Assembly (NCBI GenBank): GCA_000435475.1
Contig: FR896063.1
Location: 1 to 8,521 of the forward strand
Source: Cryptobacterium sp. CAG:338
Lineage (GTDB): Bacteria > Actinomycetota > Coriobacteriia > Coriobacteriales > Eggerthellaceae
Reading direction: 5' to 3'
Length of the DNA stretch: 8,521 nt
A program made the translations under genes and the position numbers. Below, piece by piece: positions 1 to 5,246 of the stretch (position 1 is its first letter; every line of letters begins with the position of its first letter). The notes below the pieces were generated by a model, which was not told the origin of the DNA, ran no database searches, and was given only the letters and a program-made list of their open reading frames with translations.

Positions 1-250
1 AAGACCAAAATGTGACAAAACTCGCAATTTGCAAACATGAAAGTACATACAAGCTAAAAATGTGGCAAATATAGTAACTACTTTAATGACAAATCTGATG
101 ATTGCTATGGAAGTTGGCCTGGCGGTTGCTACTGCGCAGGTTTGGTAGATGCTGCTGCAGTGGTGGATTTGGTAGTCATTACTGCGAAGGCAGGTTTGGT
201 GTTGCTGTCATGGCAATAGGTTTGAGTTGTTCTGGATGTCCCTGGATTGC
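1..250. repeat. Non-coding upstream stretch with imperfect ~50-bp-period repeats
   Basis: No credible gene is visible. Short open stretches exist (for example one reading MTNLMIAMEV..., ending near 148) but lack a ribosome-binding site. Two repeat pairs are seen. AAAATGTG(A/G)CAAA occurs at 7-19 and 57-69, exactly 50 nt apart. The segment 131-163 is repeated with small compensating gaps at 181-213: both start ACTGCG, contain CAGGTTTGGT and end in GCTG...TGG. The window starts inside this stretch, so it may be the tail of a longer intergenic region. Function unknown. Confidence 0.4.
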
Positions 251-320
251 TTGAAGAGCGCTATGCGGAAAATGAAACAATCTTCTTGAATAGCGTTATG
301 CGCAAAATGAAACAATCTTT
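251..320. repeat. 35-bp direct tandem duplication upstream of the activator gene
   Basis: Units 251-285 and 286-320 abut directly and match at 31 of 35 positions by eye (differences at unit positions 6, 11, 18 and 35). Each contains TTGAA, then AGCG(C/T)TATGCG, then AAAATGAAACAATCTT. The array ends about 105 nt before the activator start. Its closeness to the presumed promoter of the dehydratase operon would allow a role as duplicated regulator site, but this is not shown. An alternative is neutral slippage duplication. Confidence 0.8.
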
Positions 321-426
321 TCTAAAAAGAATATAGGAACTTGCAACCCTGATTACAAATGTGCGAGTAAGCTGGTTCTATAGGGGAATATTACAACAAA
401 TGGCGTACTAATGGAGGGGAATCATT

Positions 427-1200
427 ATGTACACCTTGGGGATCGATATTGGTTCAACATCAAGTAAAGCTGTCATTCTTGAAGACGGCAATCGTATTGT
501 GGCGCGTTCTCTTTATGCCCTCGGAGCAGGGACAAGTGGTGCGGCGCGTGTTATCGATGATCTATTCGAAAAGGCGAATCTTTCCTGGGGCGATATTGCT
601 TACTGCATCGCTACCGGCTATGGACGCCAACGCTTTGAACAGGCAAATGAGGAAATCAGCGAGCTTTCTTGTCATGCGTTAGGTATGAATCATCTGTTGC
701 CTGGAATTCGAACCATTATTGATATTGGTGGACAGGATGTAAAAGTTCTTAGTCTCAATGACCAAGGTATGCTAGAAAACTTCGTCATGAACGAGAAATG
801 CGCCGCTGGAACTGGCCGATTCCTCGATGTAATGGCGGGTGTTCTTGAAACCACCACTGACGAATTGGGCAATCTCGATGCTCAAGCAACAGATCCCGTG
901 AAAATCAGCTCAACCTGTACGGTTTTTGCGGAATCGGAAGTTATTTCTCATCTGGCTGAAGGCAATAAGATCCCCGATATTGTTGCAGGCATTCACAATT
1001 CTTGTGCGCAAAGGACAGCGGGTTTGGCGCGTCGCTTAGGGATACATAAGCCTGTCGGTATGAGCGGCGGTGTCGCACAAAACGCAGGAGTCGTTCGTGC
1101 TCTGGAACGAGAACTTGGTGCTTCTATTTCAGTACCTGAAAATTGCCAGTTTGCCGGTGCGATAGGTGCAGCACTTAAGGCGTACAAGAAGTGTAAATAA
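427..1200 (+). CDS. hgdC: ATP-dependent activator of 2-hydroxyacyl-CoA dehydratase (BadF/BadG/BcrA/BcrD ATPase family)
   Basis: This 257-residue protein matches the size of HgdC/HadI/FldI activators (about 260). In that family a homodimer holds one [4Fe-4S] cluster and uses ATP hydrolysis to inject a low-potential electron into the dehydratase. Seen here: the N-terminal actin/hexokinase-fold phosphate loop GIDIGSTSSK (residues 5-14), the second phosphate motif DIGGQDVKVL (99-108), and the cluster cysteines C125 in NEKCAAGTGRF and C164 in SSTCTVFAESE. The MSGGVAQN motif (212-219) and C-terminal GAIGAAL (244-250) are also present. All hallmark residues look intact, so the protein should be active. 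The start is ATG 427, preceded at 6 nt by GGAGGGGA (413-420). It is the first gene of the block and, as a single activator gene, indicates a dehydratase rather than a four-subunit benzoyl-CoA reductase. The substrate cannot be read from the activator, so the symbol is the family name. Confidence 0.93.
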   Translation: MYTLGIDIGSTSSKAVILEDGNRIVARSLYALGAGTSGAARVIDDLFEKANLSWGDIAYCIATGYGRQRFEQANEEISELSCHALGMNHLLPGIRTIIDIGGQDVKVLSLNDQGMLENFVMNEKCAAGTGRFLDVMAGVLETTTDELGNLDAQATDPVKISSTCTVFAESEVISHLAEGNKIPDIVAGIHNSCAQRTAGLARRLGIHKPVGMSGGVAQNAGVVRALERELGASISVPENCQFAGAIGAALKAYKKCK

Positions 1201-1206
1201 ATATTT

Positions 1207-1385
1207 GAGGCAAATAAATATCTGAGACGTGTCAAATAGAGGCATTTTAAAAACACTTACAAGGAAGCAGAAGAAAAAACCGAGGTTATTTTAGCAGGGC
1301 TCGTCATGGATAACCGAGGCAATTTAAGTGGGATTCGCCATAGATAAGCGAGGTTATTTCAAGTGAGGTCCGTCATGGACGGAGG
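1207..1385. repeat. Degenerate ~34-bp tandem repeat array filling the activator-beta gap
   Basis: Six GAGG-headed units start at 1207, 1239, 1282, 1316, 1350 and 1382 (spacings 32, 43, 34, 34, 32). The three central units are clearest: a (C)GAGG head, then an ATTT/AATTT block, then (T/C)CG(T/C)CAT(G/A)GA. The unit length is not a multiple of three and no conserved reading frame runs through it, so it is not coding. No terminator is seen, only an AT-rich 6-bp dyad at 1202-1216, so transcription probably reads through from the activator. The last unit contributes GGAGG (1381-1385), the likely Shine-Dalgarno for the next gene. Confidence 0.7.
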
Positions 1386-1403
1386 CAAGAAGGGGTGTAT
1401 TGC

Positions 1404-2555
1404 ATGGGGACTGTTGAAGAAAAATCGCACAAAACAATTGACGAATTGTTTTCCGAGATGGAGCAGGCGATTGCTGATCCGCAGAAAACTTTTGAAAAGT
1501 ATCGAAGCGACAATCAAAAGGCAATAGGTTGCATACCGTATTTTGCTCCTTATGAGTTAGTGGATGCTGCGGGGATGTATCCACTCGAACTCTGGGGAGG
1601 CGACACTGAAATAAGTCGCGCAAATGGATACTATCCTGCCTTTTATTGTTCGATTTTGGTAACGCTCATGGAGCGCGCCTTGCGTGGCGAGTATAGCTAT
1701 CTATTAGGCGTTATTATTCCCACCACGTGCGACGGCTTACGTAATTTGGAAGAGAATTGGAAATTTGCGCTTCCTGAAATGCCTGTTATGAGTTTGGTGC
1801 AGCCAGCAAATCGCACTCATCCAGCGGCGGAGGACTACTACTTATCAGAACTAGAAGACGTCAAAGAAAAGCTGGAAGAAATTTCGGGCAATTCTATTAC
1901 CGACAAAGCTTTGCGCACCAGCATCAACGCGTACAACAAACAACGTGCGGCGATGAGGGAATTCGATTTAGTTGCTGCAGCTCATCCAGGGGTGGTTACT
2001 CCCTGGAAGCGTCATGTGGTGTATAAAGCAGCTCAGATTTTGCCAGTTCGAGTACATACAGAAATGGTGCTTCAGATCAATCAAGAACTCTCCAATCTTT
2101 CTGATGATACTTTTGATGGTTTGCGCCTGGTCGCAACAGGAATCTTGCTTGATTCCAAACCGCTTCTCGACGAGCTTGAGAAGCAGAATATTGCAATTGT
2201 GGGCGACGTGTTGTCGGCTGAGTCAGTTCGTTTTGCGAAAGATGCTCCTGGTAATGTGGATCCGTTTGTTAGTCTTGCGCATATTTGGCTCGATATTGAA
2301 AACACGTCGGTTGCGCTTGATCCTACAAAGCAGCGAGGAGAAATGCTGGTGGCATTGGCAAAAGAGCGTAAAGCAGATGGCGCCCTTATCAATGTGACAA
2401 AGTTTTGTGAAGAGGAAGAATACGATTTCCCTGTCATAAAAAAGCAACTCGCCGATGCCGATGTTCCACTTTTATATTTGGAGACCGCTCAGCAAGATCA
2501 TATTAATGAACAAGCTGCCACGCGTATTCAGGCATTCGCTGAAATGATTGGATAA
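1404..2555 (+). CDS. 2-hydroxyacyl-CoA dehydratase, beta (HgdB/HadC/FldC-like) subunit
   Basis: HGD-D family subunit of the radical (R)-2-hydroxyacyl-CoA dehydratase. The alpha/beta enzyme removes water from a 2-hydroxyacyl-CoA to give the trans-2-enoyl-CoA after one-electron activation. From ATG 1404 it has 383 residues, close to the 370-380 usual for beta subunits. From GTG 1395, which has GGAGG 9 nt upstream (1381-1385), it has 386. ATG 1404 is preceded by AGAAGGGG (1388-1395). The choice is open and does not alter the domain. Family signatures, numbered from GTG 1395: AIGCIPYFAPYELVDAAGM (43-61), PAFYCSI (81-87), VIIPTTCDGLRNL (106-118), VTKFCEEEEYDFP (334-346) and the C-terminal EQAATRIQAFAEM (372-384). 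C85, C112 and C338 are the expected cluster ligands. Substrate (2-hydroxyglutaryl-, lactoyl-, aryllactyl- or isocaproyl-type) cannot be assigned. It lies before the alpha gene, the reverse of the hadIBC order. Confidence 0.9.
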   Translation: MGTVEEKSHKTIDELFSEMEQAIADPQKTFEKYRSDNQKAIGCIPYFAPYELVDAAGMYPLELWGGDTEISRANGYYPAFYCSILVTLMERALRGEYSYLLGVIIPTTCDGLRNLEENWKFALPEMPVMSLVQPANRTHPAAEDYYLSELEDVKEKLEEISGNSITDKALRTSINAYNKQRAAMREFDLVAAAHPGVVTPWKRHVVYKAAQILPVRVHTEMVLQINQELSNLSDDTFDGLRLVATGILLDSKPLLDELEKQNIAIVGDVLSAESVRFAKDAPGNVDPFVSLAHIWLDIENTSVALDPTKQRGEMLVALAKERKADGALINVTKFCEEEEYDFPVIKKQLADADVPLLYLETAQQDHINEQAATRIQAFAEMIG

Positions 2556-2565
2556 GTTCGAAGAT

Positions 2566-2695
2566 CAAGCGAACAAGCCCGCACGATCAAGATGGGGTGG
2601 CCAAGGCGAAGTGGCGAAGGTTAAGCGAACAAGCCCGCATGACCAAGATCAAGCGACCGAAATCGCACGACCAAGATCAAACAAGCAAGAAAGAG
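2566..2695. repeat. 28-bp tandem repeat array in the beta-alpha gap
   Basis: Near-identical 27-nt cores lie at 2567-2593 and 2623-2649 (25 of 27 match), and a third at 2651-2677 matches the first at 21 of 27. They begin AAGCGA, run through CGCA(C/T)GA and end in CAAGAT. The 28- and 56-nt offsets imply a decayed fourth unit at about 2595-2622, and CAAACAAGCAAG after 2677 looks like a truncated fifth. An open frame runs through the array into the alpha subunit, but it would start at TTG 2548 inside the beta gene with no ribosome-binding site. Its product is a low-complexity stretch absent from the family, so I treat the array as non-coding. Confidence 0.75.
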
Positions 2696-2703
2696 ATGTT
2701 CTC

Positions 2704-3924
2704 ATGGTTGATAAAAAGAGTAAAAACTACAGTCCCGCTCGCGCACGAATGAAAGAGGTTACCGGTGACTTGTACCAAGAAGCGCGTGATGCAAAAGCAG
2801 CGGGAAAACCAGTAGGGTATTCCACCTCAAACTTTATAAAAGAGTTATTCGAAGTTTTCGATCTCAATGTAATTTATCCCGAAAATCATGCGGCGGCAGT
2901 TGCGACTCATAAAGGCGCGATTCCCTTTTGTGAAAAAGCCGAAGGTCTTGGTTACTCCATGGACCTTTGCTCCTACGCGCGTATCAATTTAGGGTTTATC
3001 GAGCGCGAGGAAGATTTTGGGTTTGGGTTAGATATCCCAGAGCCTAATTTCTTGTGCGTTGGCAATAATATTTGTACCACCGTAATTAAATGGTATGAGA
3101 ATTTAGCTTGGAAGCTCGATATTCCTTTCATTATGTTTGATGTCCCCTACAACACCGATGGGTATTACAAGAAAAGCAAGATCACCTATATGAAAAAGCA
3201 GGTACAGGGCATTGTTGAGAAGCTCGAAGAAATAAGCGGAAAATCATTTGATTACGATAAATTCCAAGAGGTTATGGAAATTTCCGCCGAAAATGGTCGC
3301 TTGTTTCAAGAGGCGCTTGATCTGATGGGAAAAACAGTCCCTTCACCTGTGAGTGGTTTTGATGCGTACAACTTCATGGCGTTGATGGTAATCGCGCGCG
3401 GTCGGAAAGAAACCACTGAAGTACTTCGTATGTATATAGAAGAGCTGAAAGAAAAAATCATATCGGGCGAGAGCACTTTTAAGGGAGAAGAAAAATATCG
3501 CATCCTATTTGATGGTCTGTGCTGCTGGCCTTATCTGCGAAGCAATTCGGAGACGCTTGCAGAAAATGGCATCAATCTAGTAGGCACGCCTTATTGCGGA
3601 AACTATGGGGTAACCTTTAATGATCTCTATACCTTATGTGAAGCCTACGCGAAAACCAACAACGCGACGGGTATCGAACTCGGACGAGATTATCGTTTGG
3701 GACTGATCGATGATTATCATTGCGACGGAGTTTTGTGCAATGTGATGCGTAGCTGCAAGCCTTGGGTTGGCATCATGTTTGAAATGCAGCGTCAACTAGA
3801 GCAGTCGCGTGGTCTGCCATACACCACTTTTGATGCCGACCAAGCTGATCCTCGAGTATTTAGTCAGGCGCAGTTTGAGACTCGCGTGCAGGGCCTGGCG
3901 GAAATCATGGAATCGCGAAAGTAA
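2704..3924 (+). CDS. 2-hydroxyacyl-CoA dehydratase, alpha (HadB/FldB-like) subunit
   Basis: From ATG 2704 this gives 406 residues, essentially the length of HadB/FldB alpha subunits (about 407), whose [4Fe-4S] cluster carries the substrate at its open iron site. Signatures: VIYPENHAAA (56-65), GLGYSMDLCSYARINLG (81-97), PNFLCVGNNICTTVIKWYE (114-132), HCDGVLCNVMRSCKPW (339-354), and DADQADPRVFSQAQFETRVQ (377-396). C89, C124 and C351 are the expected cluster cysteines. Extra cysteines (C118, C273, C274, C298, C345) are seen but not assigned. The frame extends back to TTG 2548, but that start lacks a Shine-Dalgarno and would translate the 28-bp repeats. ATG 2704 has a weak purine tract AAGAAAGAGA (2687-2696) 7 nt upstream, so translation may be modest or partly coupled to the beta gene. 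A strong terminator follows 21 nt after the stop. No CoA-transferase, enoyl-CoA reductase or Etf gene follows, unlike known had and fld clusters, so CoA-ester formation must be encoded elsewhere. Confidence 0.92.
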   Translation: MVDKKSKNYSPARARMKEVTGDLYQEARDAKAAGKPVGYSTSNFIKELFEVFDLNVIYPENHAAAVATHKGAIPFCEKAEGLGYSMDLCSYARINLGFIEREEDFGFGLDIPEPNFLCVGNNICTTVIKWYENLAWKLDIPFIMFDVPYNTDGYYKKSKITYMKKQVQGIVEKLEEISGKSFDYDKFQEVMEISAENGRLFQEALDLMGKTVPSPVSGFDAYNFMALMVIARGRKETTEVLRMYIEELKEKIISGESTFKGEEKYRILFDGLCCWPYLRSNSETLAENGINLVGTPYCGNYGVTFNDLYTLCEAYAKTNNATGIELGRDYRLGLIDDYHCDGVLCNVMRSCKPWVGIMFEMQRQLEQSRGLPYTTFDADQADPRVFSQAQFETRVQGLAEIMESRK

Positions 3925-3945
3925 ATTAGTGTAAGTAGGGTTTTC

Positions 3946-3982
3946 GGACGTAGCTGAGCATTGCTTGGCTACGTCCTTTTTT
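3946..3982 (+). terminator. Intrinsic terminator of the dehydratase block
   Basis: GGACGTAGC (3946-3954) pairs perfectly with GCTACGTCC (3968-3976). The interior can continue pairing (TGAGC with GCTTG, including two G-U pairs) to leave a 3-nt ATT loop. Six T residues (3977-3982) follow directly. It starts 21 nt after the alpha stop codon, so the dehydratase block and the TRAP genes are probably separate transcription units. Confidence 0.93.
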
Positions 3983-3984
3983 CG

Positions 3985-4205
3985 TTTACGAGAAGCTTCG
4001 TCTAACTACGAAACTTCGCAGAAAGCCCGTCCACCTATAAAACTTCGTCAAACTGCAAACTTTGTACGCCTGAAAGTTCATCTGTCCGTGAATATTCGCA
4101 TATCTTTGGAAGTTCGTGTCGAGTTAAAGTCCGACTGTCCACGAAAGCTCGTGCGTCTGCCTTGCTTGGTTTTCATCTACGAAACTTCGTCTTTGAGCGA
4201 AGGCC
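3985..4205. repeat. Degenerate array of ~17-18-bp units built on CGAA-NN-TTCG dyads
   Basis: About ten diverged units follow the terminator. Clear copies are ACGAGAAGCTTCGTCTAAC (3988-4006), TACGAAACTTCG (4007-4018), TATAAAACTTCGTCAAAC (4035-4052), TGCAAACTTTGTACG, TGAAAGTTCATCTG, GGAAGTTCGTGTCG, ACGAAAGCTCGTG and TACGAAACTTCGTCT (4179-4193). Most carry an imperfect dyad GAA-NN-TTC. An 82-codon frame crosses the array (3965-4213), but it begins inside the terminator stem and has no ribosome-binding site, so it is not called. The array may be regulator-binding half sites or a decayed minisatellite. Confidence 0.55.
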
Positions 4206-4229
4206 TTCCATAATTTCCCAGCTTGGTTT

Positions 4230-4258
4230 CATTGAGCTCAATGTCATTGAGCTCAATG
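4230..4258. promoter_or_regulatory. Tandem double operator-like palindrome
   Basis: The perfect 14-nt palindrome CATTGAGCTCAATG occurs at 4230-4243 and again at 4245-4258, one base apart; the second extends to 16 nt. No T-run follows, so a terminator is unlikely. Two identical perfect palindromes on one side of the DNA (15-bp period) resemble a paired site for a dimeric repressor or activator. It lies about 110 nt upstream of the best TRAP promoter candidate and about 410 nt upstream of dctQ. The regulator is unknown and not encoded in this window. Confidence 0.7.
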
Positions 4259-4301
4259 AGATAGTGCGTCGATTAACGCAATGCATGAGAGAGAAATCAA
4301 C

Positions 4302-4398
4302 CTATGAATCTGTCTCATAGAACCATACGAAAAGCGTTTGTTGAACATGTTCTTATACCATTTTTGTTATATATCCATAAGTAATGCATAACTTATGC
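4302..4398 (+). promoter_or_regulatory. Probable TRAP promoter region with clustered dyads
   Basis: An AT-rich segment contains TGTTATATA (4365-4373), an extended -10-like element. TTGAAC (4341-4346) is the nearest -35-like hexamer, but its spacing is longer than ideal. Four dyads overlap this segment: CTATGA/TCATAG (4302-4307 and 4315-4320), GAACATGTTC (4343-4352, perfect), CATAAGT/ACTTATG (4376-4382 and 4391-4397), and GCATAA-C-TTATGC (4386-4398). A start near 4380 would give a 5' leader of about 290 nt before dctQ. The promoter hexamers are weak evidence; the dyads are seen directly. Confidence 0.4.
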
Positions 4399-4463
4399 AA
4401 CCCATGAATAAAGGACTCCCTTTTTTTGGAGGAATACCAGACCAGACGCGAAATTATACTGAA

Positions 4464-4560
4464 AAGCGAGGTTACAGCGGTGCGCGTTGTAGAGAGGGAA
4501 TGGCGCACCAGATTATTCCAGAAGGGTTAAGTCATCGCTGTGGCATGGAGGGAAGACCTA
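4464..4560 (+). promoter_or_regulatory. Candidate structured 5' leader of the TRAP operon
   Basis: Nested complementary segments can fold together: GAGGT-like 4469-4473 with 4555-4559 (5 bp, one G-U), ACAGCG (4474-4479) with CGCTGT (4536-4541), and GTGCGC (4480-4485) with GCGCAC (4503-4508). The third stem encloses a purine-rich 17-nt loop, and 4509-4535 would form a further joining region. I compared it from memory with common classes (cobalamin, TPP, SAM, lysine, glycine, c-di-GMP, THF) and it matches none convincingly. A 64-codon frame crosses it (4395-4589), but it has no ribosome-binding site and no recognisable content. Confidence 0.35.
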
Positions 4561-4667
4561 AGCTGAAAAATTTGCCTAGGGGATTTTAGCAGGGTGAGTT
4601 TTTCAAGGTGTCTGATGCGCCATTACCTTCAATTTTGTCCATCAATGAATTGGAGGTGAAAAAACGG

Positions 4668-5246
4668 ATGAAAGTCATTAAGTGGTTAGACGAGCACTTT
4701 GAGGAATTCATTCTTATTGTTTTCCTTGTTCTAATTTCATGCATTACTTTATTGCAAGTTATTTGTCGTAATGTGCCCGCATTTCCAGTCCTAACGTGGC
4801 CAGAAGAACTGTGCCGCTTCCTATGGATTGCAACAGTGTTCCTTTCGTTGCCTTATACCATCCGTACAGAAACGATGTTGAGAGTTACTGCTCTCGTGGA
4901 CATCATGCCGTGGAAAGTTCGTAACATCATCAACGTAATTGTTGATGTTATTACGTTCGTGATGATGGCTGTTCTTACCAACGCGGCAGTAACCGTTTTG
5001 ATGCGTATTGTAGAGAGCGGAGAGACCTCTCCCGCAATGCTTCTCCCCATGTGGATTATGTATCTCATCGTTCTCGTTGGTTTTGCTCTTGGTGCACTGC
5101 GTAGTGTCGAAATGTTCGTTATTCACATTAAGCACATCAATGTTGAGCCTAAGAGCACCATCGAAGAGCAGACCGAATTCGAGCTCGAATCAGGCAATTT
5201 TGATACAAGCGCAATTAAGGCTATGAGCAAGGAGGGGGATGAATAA
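4668..5246 (+). CDS. dctQ: TRAP transporter small membrane subunit, DctQ family
   Basis: The DctQ subunit is a four-helix membrane protein that joins the large DctM subunit and helps dock the substrate-loaded binding protein. From ATG 4668 it has 192 residues. Hydrophobic segments lie at about 11-33, 48-66, 87-113 and 123-153. The family pattern TWPEELCRFLWIATVFL (43-59) followed by a charged stretch RTETMLRV is present. The frame extends to GTG 4608, but ATG 4668 has GGAGGTG (4652-4658) 9 nt upstream, whereas GTG 4608 has only CAGGGTGA about 13 nt away, so 4668 is preferred. The C-terminus after helix 4 is an acidic cytosolic-type tail rich in Glu. The stop overlaps the dctM start by one base (TAATG), indicating translational coupling. 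It opens the TRAP operon, an order Q-M-P that differs from the common P-Q-M. Confidence 0.9.
   Translation: MKVIKWLDEHFEEFILIVFLVLISCITLLQVICRNVPAFPVLTWPEELCRFLWIATVFLSLPYTIRTETMLRVTALVDIMPWKVRNIINVIVDVITFVMMAVLTNAAVTVLMRIVESGETSPAMLLPMWIMYLIVLVGFALGALRSVEMFVIHIKHINVEPKSTIEEQTEFELESGNFDTSAIKAMSKEGDE

Noticed and set aside
57..219. Cys/Gly-containing frame (DDCYGSWPGGCYCAGL...) that recalls a small peptide precursor
   Set aside because: No start codon in frame, no ribosome-binding site and no modification or export genes nearby.
427..3924. Benzoyl-CoA reductase or double-cubane protein locus
   Set aside because: Only one activator-type gene is present and the two catalytic subunits differ, with HgdB/HadC-like and HadB/FldB-like signatures, so a heterodimeric 2-hydroxyacyl-CoA dehydratase fits better.
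3985..4205. CRISPR array
   Set aside because: Units are only ~17-18 bp, diverged and without constant repeats or uniform spacers; no cas genes are present.
3965..4213. 82-codon + strand open frame
   Set aside because: It starts inside the terminator stem, has no ribosome-binding site and its content follows from the degenerate repeat array.
4464..4560. Cobalamin or SAM riboswitch
   Set aside because: Isolated words such as GGGAA are present, but the conserved cores of these classes are missing.
4395..4589. 64-codon + strand frame in the TRAP leader
   Set aside because: No Shine-Dalgarno before ATG 4395, no recognisable sequence, and it coincides with the complementary segments of the leader.
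5177..5190. Perfect palindrome ATTCGAGCTCGAAT resembling the operator at 4230-4258
   Set aside because: It lies inside dctQ and encodes ordinary residues; the similarity is limited to the GAGCTC core, so chance is likely.
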